This document shows, in pieces, positions 36,365 to 46,946 of a DNA stretch of 64,000 nt. Source of the DNA: Pontederia crassipes. Lineage: Eukaryota > Streptophyta > Magnoliopsida > Commelinales > Pontederiaceae. Under the pieces are notes generated by a model that made no database searches, had not been told where the DNA came from, and saw only the letters and a program-made list of their open reading frames with translations. The number at the start of each line of letters is the position of its first letter. Positions within the stretch are counted from its first letter, which is position 1. Position numbers and translations under genes: made by a program. The stretch spans positions 21,960,501-22,024,500 of the forward strand of contig CM060197.1 of NCBI GenBank assembly GCA_030549335.1, given 5' to 3'.

Positions 36365-37003
36365 GCCACTTTTCGACGATCGAAACTATCGCAACATAGG
36401 CAAATATAATATTATATTAATTCGAGTTTCGATGGCTCGAATCCGTTGGAAAAACCGTCGAAAGTTTCGATGGTTCTTCAAACCGTCAAAATATCGACGG
36501 TTTTAGCCGTCGATATATATAATAATAAATTTCCAAGATAACCGTAAATTATAAATTTATAAATTTCCATTTTCGACGGTTGAGACCGTCGAAAACAATT
36601 AAGCTAGAATATTTTATTTAATAGAGTTTCGACGGGTATGACCGCCGAAATATCGACGGTTGCGTCGAACGTCGCAAATTTCGACGGTCAAAACCGTCGA
36701 TAAGTTCAATAATTGTACGGGGCCAACATTGAAATATTGCGACAGTTCAAACCGCTGAAAGTTTCGAAGGTTAGGTAAACCGTCAAAACTTTCGATGGTC
36801 TGAACCGTCGAAGTGCCAATATTTTCGACGGAAGCTTTCGACGAATTCTTAACCGTCGAAAGTTTAGACGGCTAAAACCGTCGAAAAATACCCGACGATA
36901 ATTTCGACGATTTAGAAGATCTGCCGGAAAAACCGTCGGTATTTCAGACGGATGTCTGACCGTCGAAAATGAACCGTCGAAAATTCGACTTTTTCTTGTA
37001 GTG

Positions 37004-37660
37004 ATAATTATATATAGCTAGTTAATTGAATGCTTATGAGATTCCCTAACATTTTTAACGTTGCCTCCCAAAAGACTCTTATTCTCATAACAAAATCCTG
37101 CTTCTCATTTCTAGCATACGTGATATTTTTATATGGTCTCCTTTATTTTAAGATTGGGTCCTACAAAGCTATTAATAATCTTTTTACTAATTTTTTTATG
37201 CATACTATTTGTTCTAGTATATATTCAAGTTCAGATTTTTTTTAGAATAAAAGAAGTTAATAAATTTATATATACGTAAAAAATAGGCATATTGTACCAC
37301 AATTTTGTGCAAACAGCATGAATAATTGTTCTAATTTACTCTTTTATGTTCATGACTACATAAAAATAAGTAAAGAAATAGATTTCTTTAATGTTTCTTT
37401 AATTATAATAAAATGTGGACATAATGAATCTCCAAGTTCTACTTGTTGCCAACGCCAATATATATTAGTAATTTTATTTTTCATGTAACCCTAGAAAAAG
37501 TTAATTATGAATCAAACGAAATTTTTAGTTTCGAAATTCTTTTGTTTTAAAACTTGAAATAATAAAAGTGACGAAAAGGAAATGAAAAATTCAATCTACC
37601 ATTAAGAAGAAGGCCCACATCTGTCAGTGGAGATTAAAATCCTACCATTTGAACAATCGA
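37004..37660. other. AT-rich spacer with second copy of the direct repeat
   Basis: Bases 37025-37165 repeat 34205-34350 (shared CCCTAACATTTTTAAC, ATATTTTTATATG, TCTCCTTTATT). The rest is AT-rich with no gene. Confidence 0.5.
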
Positions 37661-37701
37661 AAACGTATCATAGGCTTGCGGTAGTGAAGGTGGTCACTTT
37701 A

Positions 37702-37752
37702 GTCCCACATGCAGCAACTAGGGAACCGTCGCAGGCCGAGTCACTTTATAAG
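37702..37752 (+). promoter_or_regulatory. snRNA-type promoter of U5 copy 1 (USE + TATA)
   Basis: GTCCCACATGC at 37702-37712 matches the plant snRNA upstream sequence element (RTCCCACATCG) at nine of eleven bases. TTTATAA starts at 37745, leaving 32 bp between them. That spacing is the Pol II class (U1, U2, U4, U5) and not the shorter Pol III class (U6). Confidence 0.82.
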
Positions 37753-37777
37753 GCGTTGGGCTTGGACTTTGAAGAGG

Positions 37778-37902
37778 CACGCAGCTGCGTGGTGAGCACA
37801 AAGCGAACTATTCTTTCGCCTTTTACTAAAGAATACCGTGTGCACGTCACTCAAAGCAGCATACCCTATTTTTAGAGGGCGTCCTTTCTCTTCAGATTGG
37901 GC
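37778..37902 (+). ncRNA. U5: U5 spliceosomal snRNA, copy 1
   Basis: The invariant loop I sequence CGCCTTTTACTA lies in a stem TTCTTT/AAAGAA at 37810-37833. Outward, GCACA pairs with TGTGC, GTG with CAC and GCTGC (37784-37788) with GCAGC (37856-37860), rebuilding U5 stem I. An Sm-like site CTATTTTTAGAG follows, then a GGGC...GCCC 3' stem. The start is set about 32 bases after the TATA box. Both ends are estimates. Compared with the other copies one G is missing just before the Sm site (ATACCCTATT against ATACGCCTATT). U5 aligns the two exons in the spliceosome. Confidence 0.85.
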
Positions 37903-40389
37903 CCCAACAAATCTAATAATAATAATTTTTTATTGATCTGTATAGTTAAAATTTGTCTCAATAAGACGTTTTATATTAAGGGGCTAGTAATAATACTATT
38001 ATATAATATATTGAACAAAGTTATAATATTAATTTAACCATTTAAATATATTTTAAAAAATATGTTTATGATAATAAAAATTAATTTAGAAGAAGTTTTA
38101 TTTTGAAGTAATTTGGTTTAAGATTTAATGAAATATGAATCAGTGAGGTGTAACTTAATATTTAAGTGTAAAAAATTTATCGAGAAAATATTTATTATTT
38201 TTTTAAAAATAGTTTTTTTTACATCATTGATCGGGTTGTTTGTACTTCGTACTTAATTCACATCCATCAGGTGTAATAACTGGAACAAAAAACTAAGAAC
38301 AATAAATAGTATTTAAATGAGAAGGCAAATGACCATTTGATATTTAGGACGTCGGAAATAGTATTTAAATGAGAACGTAAAATTTGTTGCTAAACAAAAC
38401 TAAGCCCATGGGCCTTCAGTTGCGGAGTCCGCTTAATGAGCCCAACAGGCTTATGAAAAATGCAAGAAAGGAAACGGGCTTGAAAAGGAAAGCCCAAGAT
38501 CTTTCACAGTGATTTTTTATGAAATAAATTTCTCGGGTAACTATATCACGAGCATGTGCTCCCAATAAAAGGGAATAAGATTTTACTAAAAGGAGGCTAA
38601 AACAAAACAAAACAAACGGGATATAAAGCTTTTTTTTCTTTTAAACTGTGGAGTTATTTTCTAATGATAATAAAAGTTTTAGGAGGTAGCTGTATAAATA
38701 TATTAGACGAAAATTCGATAAAAATGGAGAAAATAAAAATGTCTAAAAAACATTTGGATGGGAACTTTTAAGTTATCGAAAATTAATATATTAGATAAAA
38801 AAGTTTAGATTTGACATTTGGATGAAAAATGTAATAATGAAAAATTTTAAAAATTAATTTGATAGATAAGTTTTAGTAGGTGTTTGGATAAAAAGTAAGA
38901 ACTAAAAATATAATTTATTATTTTTTGAGGTATAAAATTACAATAAATTAAAATATTATGTAATTATTTAGTTAAAATAATAATAATAGCATATAAAAAA
39001 TATTATACATAATTATGAATTTAAAATTGATTAAATAATAAGGTGCTTTGTAATATATTAATATTAATTTTGATTAATTTTTTCCATATGTTAATTAATA
39101 TTATAATTTACCAAAAATATTTATATTAAGTTAAAGAATTTATATTATAACATGAATGATAATATATATTAATAATATATTATAATTAATTATTACTTAA
39201 GGTAATATAAAAATAGTTTATAAATAATATTAACATTAAATTATAATTAATAATATTTTACTAATCAAAATATAATAAAGAATTGAAGAAAAAAGTAAAA
39301 AAAAGTCCTGTTAAAAGTTCTCGTCGAAATCAAGAAGTTGTGAGAACTAAAGTTCTCACTGTGTCATGTGATCGAAATCCAAGTTCTCGTCAGTTCGAGT
39401 GTTTGCCAGAATTTATGGAAACAACCAAGTTTTGGGTCTTAGTTCCATGCCTAACATTGCCTTAGTGAATATGTGACAACTCAAATTTTGAAGTAAGGAC
39501 GTTTAAGTCATTGTAGAAAATCATATGAAACTTTAAACTAAAGTCTATAAAAGGTCTACAAACTTCTTTTTTATTCTCTCTTTTTTTTTTTATTTCTCTC
39601 CTTCCATATGATAGCTACAATCATAAAACTTAAGGATGAAGAAATAGAAGAATAAGGAGGAAGATAAGAACAAAGGAGAAGATGATCAACAAAGAAGAAA
39701 GAGACCAAAGCCTTAGATACGTAAAGGAGATCCAAACCTTTCTTTCTTATCTAATGGATTTTATGTTTGAGTTGAGAGATCTAATAACACCTTAGTTCTT
39801 AATTAAGATTGCGATCAATGGTGCATTGATCATGTGCTTAGATCTACATATTTTTATACTTAGATCTATATGTTTATGTGCTTTGCAAATGATATTCATG
39901 CTCTCTAAATCCAATGTTGTATATATTTTGGGGAAGAATCCTAGAAATTTAATTGATGTTATGATTTACATATTTTCATCCATGTTAAACACTCTATAAA
40001 ATGTCCTTAGAAATTATTTATGATTAATACTAAAAATATATATAATTTTAATGATGAAATAGAACTTCTCTACGTCGGCATGAGCAAAGTAATTGATCGT
40101 TGTCATATTCATTGAACAAATAACGATTTATTGTTTGTTATTGTCATCTAATCATCTGATCCATTGATGTTATTTGTTGACTAAAGTTATATGTATTGAA
40201 TAAAGTAAAGATTGATTGTAATTATTGTCGAATGATTGAATGTTATTCAATCTCGAAGTGTACCTCAATGACCATCTCTCATATTATCATTGGCCTTTAT
40301 CATTATCTAGCGAAAGTATTAAAGCTTCATTATGATTTACATGTTTATTTTATTGGAAAAATTTATCTATGATTATTTATAATGTCTAC

Positions 40390-41115
40390 TCACATATGAA
40401 CCGAAAAGCTCATAGAAGAATTGTCTTCCTTCATCTTATTTCTACCGGAAGAGGCTAATGATAGAATTTGCAGTGATAATGCTCGGATGGCTGACATGCA
40501 CATGGAATTTGATGTAATAAAAATGGTACTTTTCCTGAAGCATATTTGAGACTTTGTATTAATTCTTTTATTTTCATGCTTAATCAATGTTTTATCCTGA
40601 TATTGCATCATTTTACATATATTTATAATGTTATCCTTTTTAGAGTTTGTCTTCTCTATGGTTGTTACCAACCCTGTGGCCTGAATCTCTGCAGAATTTT
40701 CAGATGCCCTATGCCGAAGTTCACGAGTATGAAGACTCGATCTTACTTTTTCTAGAGTAATTGTGTCTCTTCCGATGATAACAGACTGAACGAAATTTTC
40801 GTATGACAGAGGAAGAGACATCAACAGAAGTAGGACAGCATCTTCACCCTCAATCTTAACATCGATATTTCTCATTTCCATCAACAAAGAATTTAACTGA
40901 TCAAGATGATCTTTCATAGGGGTACCTTCTTGCATGCAGAGAGAAAACAAACGTTGCTTCAACAACAACTTGTTGGTGAAAGACTTCGTCATATATAAAC
41001 TCTCGAGTCTCAACCACAGACCAACCGTCGTTTCTTGATCGGTGACTTCGATAATCACATCGTCCGTCAAACACAACAAGATAATTGAGTGCGCCTTTTC
41101 TTCCTGTGCCGCCAA
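40390..41115 (-). pseudogene. Truncated Ty1/copia gag (UBN2 type)
   Basis: A 241-codon frame carries gag motifs of the copia type: WLRLESLYMTKSFTNKLLLK, the LNSLLMEMRNIDVKI segment and LLMSLPLSYENFV. The N-terminal part of gag is absent, replaced at about 41120-41130 by U5-related sequence. The zinc knuckle and everything downstream are also missing. The frame's last 80 residues lie inside the left inverted-repeat arm, and a matching fragment occurs at 56400-56634 on the plus strand. No LTR is seen, so it is a remnant. Confidence 0.78.
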
Positions 41116-41192
41116 ACTTGCGATGCCGCAACTAACAAACTATCGCAGGCCGAGTCTCTTTATAAGGCGTTGGGCTTCGACCTTGTTGTGGC

Positions 41193-41320
41193 ACGCAGCT
41201 GCGTGGTGAGCACAAAGCGAACTATTCTTTCTCCTTTTACTAAAGAATGCCGTGTGAACGCCACTCAAAGCAGCATACGCCTATTTTTAGAGGGCGTCCT
41301 TTCTTAATTGATTGGGCCCC
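41193..41320 (+). pseudogene. U5: U5 snRNA copy 2, probably inactive
   Basis: Similar to copies 1 and 3 from the TATA region (TTTATAA at 41158-41164) to the 3' stem. Loop I reads CTCCTTTTACT instead of CGCCTTTTACT, changing an otherwise invariant base. The stem sequence after it also differs (GTGTGAACGCCAC). The upstream element is gone: similarity starts at TGCCGCAACTA near 41123, and GTCCCACA is replaced by gag-related DNA. It is probably not transcribed from a normal snRNA promoter. Confidence 0.8.
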
Positions 41321-41795
41321 AACAAAATAAATTAATAAAATTTATACTTTGTCGGGGGAGGTGTGATATTTATACTAGAGATTATAGTGATTAATGAGTA
41401 TGCATCTCCTTGATTACTATTTATAATTCAATAAATTATATATTTCAAAATAATACAATATATATATACACATAGTGTAGAGCTAATTGTACTTATTAAA
41501 TTAATAAGTATATGTTAAATAGTAAAAATGATTAAAAATAAGATTATGAATGGTCGTGATCAAACTATATTAATAAAAAATATATGATTATACAACGATT
41601 ATAATTTATTTAGATACATTTTTATTATCAAATTACTCAAATAGATATACATTTAAAAAATATATAATCATTTTAATTATAAATTATAATCATTAAATTA
41701 ATTAATAGAACGGTTCTTATTAATCTCTGAAAAATATTATTTAAGACTTATAATGATTGAGCTAGTCTTATAATTAGATCACAACATATACTTCA
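41321..41795. other. AT-rich spacer
   Basis: No gene, RNA or repeat boundary was recognised between the U5 copy 2 and the next LTR. Confidence 0.5.
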
Positions 41796-44166
41796 TATAA
41801 CGCCCCCAAAATTGCTCCTCTTGTCACGTAGGCAGTCAGGTTGATCCTGGGAACGCTACACTGTCTACTACACTATTGACCATGACAATTCAACAAAATA
41901 GCATACGTGGCATCAATATAATAAGAAAGGAAAAAAAACTTTAATGCGGAAGTTCAAAAGGTGGAATGTCAAGAGACATCATTAATTCATGTAGTAGTGA
42001 GCAAGTAAGAAAGAGCCATAGCTTTAACAAATTCGACAGAAAGAAAGATTCAATATGCGAAAGAGCATGATGTTTTCAATAGAAGAGAACATGCTGAAAC
42101 ATAATAAAATTTCAAGGGTCTGTGACAATAATTTATGTCATGTGCAGCATTCTCTAAGCTCTGTGCCCTCCATCACCTCCTCAGTTAGGATTCTCATTTG
42201 GAAAATCCCAATGCAGGGGAATCGAATACCCATGAGCAAAAAGTCCAGTACAATAGCAATGTAGACGATGAAATAAGGATCAATGATAATCAAATATAAA
42301 TGTGTCAATGATGAATATTGATATATTATGCCTTCTATGCATTCACTATGATGGGTCAGATATCATGCTTTAACTATAACAATAACTGTACTTTGTTCCT
42401 TACCATGACTGTACATTATCTTTACAGTACTCTGCGTTGTCTATATCATACTATGTTTCATATTTTATAATACTATGTTCTATGCTTTACTTTATAATAC
42501 TCTACTTTACATTATTTTACTATGAGTTGTACTACGACTTTTACAATACTATAATGTCCTTAATGTTAGTTGTCCTATGCGAGCTCGACTTTATTATATT
42601 AGGATGTCAAAGGCGCCTCTCTGAATCTGTAAAGCCAATAGGCCCGTAAAGAGAAAGGGGTGGGACAATGCGTCACCCAATTCGAAATGCAGGAACAGTG
42701 GTCATTTAAGAACCTGTAGGTTCACTGTCTCCTCAGCTAGCTACCTGTCCCTCTGGCTCAATACTATGTTCTTTGGGAGAAGGAGTATGACCAATGCACC
42801 ACCCTTCTTCGAGACACAGGTAGGAGAGGACCTGTAGTCTCAGGAACAGTGGTCATTAAAGACCAATATGTTCGCTGTCTCCTCAGCTAACTACCTCTCC
42901 CTCTCTATACCATACCATGATCTTTGTTCCGTACAATGGGACAGCACATAGCAATTCCGCAGCTTTATCTTTACTTTTCTTATCTCTGATTATCATGATG
43001 TCTATGAATCAGACCCCAGTGGGCAATAATGTCTGTACAATAGGACTTGATCGGTTACAGACGGACTGGTTAGAGTCTCCGGTTAGGATTCATGAGTCGG
43101 ACTCAGATCGGGTAAAAATCCGATTCGAACTATGTCAATATCAAAAATAATTCAATGTCGATCTAGGGTTTGAGGGGTTTGAACCGATTGATTTGGACCG
43201 ATGGTTTGATTGAACTGGACACCTTATTCGATTGTCGAGCGTCTGTCGGATCGGTCGACCATGCACATGGGCCGGTCGTTCGGTGACTCTACCGATCTCA
43301 GGGTCGGTCGACCGCTCTGGTGATCGGTCGACCGACCGTAAAATCATAAGGACGCGACTGTGCATCGGATCGGTCGACCGCTCGGAAGACCGGTCGGCCG
43401 ATTGTGCAGACGAATCTATCAGATGACAGATAGATCGGTCGATCACTTTGGTGAAGCCAGTCGACCGCTCGTCGGGAACTTGTGAAAGTTCTTCGCATGG
43501 ATCGGTCGATCGTTCCTAAAAATCGGTCGATCGGTCCCTGCGATAAAATAGGGCCGCCAGATTATTCCTCATTTCCGGCGGCCTTTCGACCATCAAACAA
43601 TGACGATCACAATACAAAAAATATAGATAACAATATCAAGATCATGATGGACTATTCCTATGCATTAAACGATCAACATTTCGTCGTCTAGGGATTTAAA
43701 ATGCTAGGATACCTTTGTTCGTCATTTTTTTGGATTCGTCGGATCGCTGTCGTCGTCCGGTCGGTCACCGGTCGTTCCTGACCGGAGAGAAAGGTGCATC
43801 GGGTCCTTGTGAATGTCGAAAAAGTGCGGCCGTGCGTCAGAGGGTCGTCGTCGCGTGCGTCGCCCCTGTTCTGATCCGCCGTGCGTCGTTCGTCGGAGCA
43901 GAAGAAGGAGAGGAAGACAAGGGGAGAGCAGCGGCCGGGCAGGAGTCCAAAGGGTGCGAGGCGCCCCTCTCTTGTCCCCTTTATAGTCCTGGCCGGCCGA
44001 ATTCGAAAACGGCTGCCATTAGGGGAGGAATCTCCTCCCCTGTCCGTCGTTTCTTTTCGATCCGTTTCCCTTTTTTTATTCGAATTTCTTTCCATAAATG
44101 CCCATAAATGTGATTAAATTTTGATTTTCGAATTTATTTCCTTCTTTGAGAATTGCATGCGCTACA
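41796..44166 (-). repeat. Solo LTR on the minus strand, probably Ty3/gypsy
   Basis: Read on the minus strand it starts TGTAGCGCATGC and ends GGGGGCGTTATA. Flanks CTTCA (41791-41795) and CTTTA (44167-44171) match four of five. A minus-strand TATA box (ACTATAAAGGGG, near 43978-43989) precedes a CT-rich leader, as expected for U3/R. Inside lie a cluster of CGGTCGACCG palindromes (43190-43540) and a duplicated segment with CAGGAACAGTGGTCATT and CTGTCTCCTCAGCTA (42690-42900). No internal region adjoins it. Confidence 0.6.
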
Positions 44167-45620
44167 CTTTAAATTAATATGCAATTATTGTTTAAATTTA
44201 ATAAGTAAAATTAGCATATATATATATATATATATATATTCCTTAAATTAAAATGTAAAATCAAATAAACATTTCTTTCTAAACAAAATGAAGCCCATGG
44301 GCCTCCAGATAGGCAACTGTCAACCAATGTCAATTATGAGGTTTGCCTTGATGTAAGACGAGTAATGGGCTTGAAAAGGATAGCCCAAGATCATCACAAC
44401 TTTGTCTTATGCATTTTTGCTCAAGTGAAAAGCCATAATTGCGTTTTTTTTTGTTCTGGAAACAAATATTCTAGAGATTTAATTTATAGAATTATTTTCC
44501 TGTTATTTCCTCAGTCTACTATTTATTTTTAGTTGATCTTTTTCTTACGAAAAAAAAAACTAAACGGTCAATTAAATATCTTTTAAACATGTGATATTAT
44601 GCTTTGGATAGAGGAGAAGTTTAAGCTAATCTTAGTTAAGAGAGAAAAGATATCAAAATTTACATTTGTTTTCAAAAAAAAAAGAAAAAAGAAAAATAGC
44701 TTCGTATCCAAACAAGATTCAGTTCATAGCTTCCATGAAAGGAACTAAATCGTGATATTAAAAGTACAAACTTTTTAATCGACGAAAACATTATCTTGTT
44801 GACCATTTTTTTTTCCAAATGCCGAATAAAAACTAAAAAGGTTAATAATGATTAATTACTTTAAAAAGAAACAAAGAAATAAATATACGATATCTCAACT
44901 TGTTTTTCTCGGATCAAAGTTGTCATTTGTGATAACAATAATTCCGTGCCATCTTTTTCTGCATGGGCAAGAAGAGAAGAACACGGCAGCTGATCCATCC
45001 ACTAAGGGGTCCCTTTCCGATACCCGTGGCAGTTTCAACTTTCAACCAATGCATGACAGAATTAATTCAATGGGGTTGGCCTCTCCATAATTATCCCTTT
45101 ATAAATCAAAGATTTCGAATTCAACATGAAGAAAAAAATATTTGCCGACTAATAACAAAACTGGATCCATCTAATTGAGATATTTCATGTTATTTCTACC
45201 AAATATTTCATCTAATTGTACATATGATCGAAAGTAAAATAATTGATGTTACTTTTCTTAACGATTTGAATTTTCAAAAAATGATTGGCTCGTCAATAAT
45301 TTTATATTGTATCTTTATTTTTGTTCTTTCTCAAATTTATCATCCATTAATACATTCCAAGTTATGTTTAATAACAAATGGTAGCGTTATTTTTTTGTAG
45401 GTTACTAAATATGTTTTTATTGTGGCATGTTGTCATGCCAACTTTTTTTTGTAAGAAAATAGATAACTTTTAAAACAAAATAAGTATGGTACTTTATAAT
45501 AAACTGGCAACCTTTTACTTAGCTATTTGACATGATATATTTTCATATATAACCTATTTGCACACAAGCGATAATTACAAAAGATTATCACTGGGTGTAA
45601 TTATTCTTTTCTAAAACAAA
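44167..45620. other. AT-rich spacer with a fragment shared with the inverted arms
   Basis: 44275-44400 resembles 38385-38505 and its mirror at 58530-58640: AAGCCCATGGGCC, then GGGCTTGAAAAGGA and AGCCCAAGATC. A (TA)n run lies at 44218-44239. No gene was recognised in the rest. Confidence 0.5.
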
Positions 45621-46274
45621 TTAAAAATAAATTATCATCTTCTTCGATTGACACTTGAACGCGATCTCTGCAAAAAGTTCCTTAATTTCTTCGCTTACCG
45701 CCTGCACAAATAGCGTTTGAAGTTGAAGTAGAGGCGCAACACCCTGTTCTAGAACATGCATTTGAAGCCCTTCTTCGCGGAGACCAAGCGTTATTGGCGA
45801 TCCGAAAGGCCACGTCTTCTTAGGAAGGTTTTGACACAAAAAAGAAAGTGATCCATGACGCTGCCAAGTACCTGACACTATGGACAATGCATAACGTGAA
45901 TGGAACAAAAGTATCTTGCACAACGAAATATAATGAACAATCACATCTAATCTATATGAAAATATAACTAAAGCAATTAAACATATGGCAATAAGCTCAA
46001 ATGACATCAAAGTATACTCTAGCAAATAACTCAAATACATAACATGACTCGAAGTTTGAAAAGGATAACTCACTTCATAATTTTCTTCATGAGAGAAGAC
46101 ATATAACATGAACCCACACAATCCATAATAAAGCCCATATGGTGACAAATACATAACCAATGCTAAAAGATAATAAGGCTCGACATAGGACTGACATCGT
46201 GTGCCAACCGTCGCCATGAGTGTTCGTCGAAAGGAACAAATGAAGGCGAAATCTATTTGAATGAATTTACCCAA
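45621..46274 (-). CDS. Unidentified open reading frame of 217 codons
   Basis: An uninterrupted frame from ATG at 46274 to a stop at 45621. The first 130 residues are rich in Tyr, Leu and Ile and look partly membrane-like. The last 80 (from GTWQRHGSLS to EEIKELFAEIAFKCQ) look more like a globular or amphipathic helix segment. I do not recognise the family. It lies among LTR remnants with no promoter or splice context, so it may be a chance frame or part of a decayed element. Confidence 0.2.
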   Translation of the reverse strand: MGKFIQIDFAFICSFRRTLMATVGTRCQSYVEPYYLLALVMYLSPYGLYYGLCGFMLYVFSHEENYEVSYPFQTSSHVMYLSYLLEYTLMSFELIAICLIALVIFSYRLDVIVHYISLCKILLFHSRYALSIVSGTWQRHGSLSFLCQNLPKKTWPFGSPITLGLREEGLQMHVLEQGVAPLLQLQTLFVQAVSEEIKELFAEIAFKCQSKKMIIYF

Positions 46275-46456
46275 TTGCTCACCACCGACCTCATCTCACT
46301 CTTTCGTACATACATAAACCAGATGCAAAGGAGGCACACATCTCATTAGTTGTATGTAATGATCATAAAACTAGGCAATACAATGATCCATATAGCACTT
46401 CAATTAAGCCAATATTGATAAAATCAATAAGGATTTCATCAAACATTGAGAAAAAT

Positions 46457-46938
46457 TAGGGGTCTTCACGGTCGGGCCGAGAACAAACCCGACCGACCCG
46501 ACCAAATTTGGCCGGGTCGGATCGATTCGGGTCAAGAGGTCTGGGAGGTCGAATCCGACCCAATCTGACCCGGTTCGGGTCGGGTTACCCGACCACCCAT
46601 TTTTTTAAAAAAAAATTTGCTTACTATTTTTTATATTTTTCTTTAATATAAAAATATTATTCTAAAAGTATAAAATAAATTTTCTAACTGTTTAATATAC
46701 TTTTGGCACTTAAAATATTTTATTTCAATTTTTAAAATTTTTAAATTAAATATAAGCTTAAATTTGAATTAAAAAAATAAAAAAAATAAAAAACTCGGGT
46801 TGATCGAGTCGGGTCGGGTCGACTCGGGTTGGAAAAATCCATCCCGTACCCGACCCGACCCATGGTCAAGTCGAGTTCGCGTCGGGTCGGGTCGGGTCAT
46901 CGGGTTCACGGGTCGACCCGACCTGATGAACACCCCTA
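46457..46938. mobile_element. hAT-type MITE with perfect 8-bp target duplication
   Basis: The left end TAGGGGTCTTCA and right end TGAACACCCCTA form terminal inverted repeats. AGAAAAAT flanks both sides (46449-46456 and 46939-46946). Both ends are dense in CGGGTCGGGTCG and complement words, enclosing a 170-bp AT-rich centre. It has no coding capacity and belongs to the same family as 29311-29748. Confidence 0.88.
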
Positions 46939-46946
46939 AGAAAAAT

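Larger units (their letters stand above)
34766..37003. mobile_element. Complete non-autonomous CACTA (En/Spm) element
   Basis: Perfect 14-bp terminal inverted repeats, CACTACAAGAAAAA at the left and its complement ending TTGTAGTG at the right. A 3-bp target duplication ATA lies at 34763-34765 and 37004-37006. Subterminal arrays of ACCGTCGATA/TATCGACGGT-type units fill about 34790-35310 and 36365-36990. The centre has a GC-rich palindromic tandem array and an AT-rich part at 35320-35830 but no transposase. A minus-strand TATA box at 36355-36364 precedes a CT-rich leader, so the left end is probably the element's 3' side. Confidence 0.92.
37661..40626 (+). repeat. Left arm of a 3-kb inverted duplication
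   Basis: Its reverse complement occurs at about 56393-59422. Shared landmarks in order are the U5 snRNA gene, a block with AAGCCCATGGGC and GAGTCCGCTTAATGAGCC (38395-38455), an AT-rich middle, a GAACTAAAGTTCTCA segment (39350), AGATCTACATATTT (39842) and part of a copia gag. The copies differ by scattered substitutions and small insertions. Confidence 0.88.

Noticed and set aside
35765-36399. Long overlapping frames on both strands
   Set aside because: They follow from the 30-bp palindromic array, whose unit length is a multiple of three, not from a coding gene.
37627-37875. 82-codon frame over U5 copy 1
   Set aside because: The conserved part is RNA structure (U5 loop I hairpin and stems), and the reading frame is not what the copies conserve.
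41089-41307. 72-codon frame over U5 copy 2
   Set aside because: Same reason: it is a frame across an snRNA-derived sequence, starting inside gag-related DNA.
43688-44117. Overlapping 130-135-codon frames near 43.7-44.1 kb
   Set aside because: They lie in the GC-rich leader of the minus-strand LTR on both strands and show no domain.
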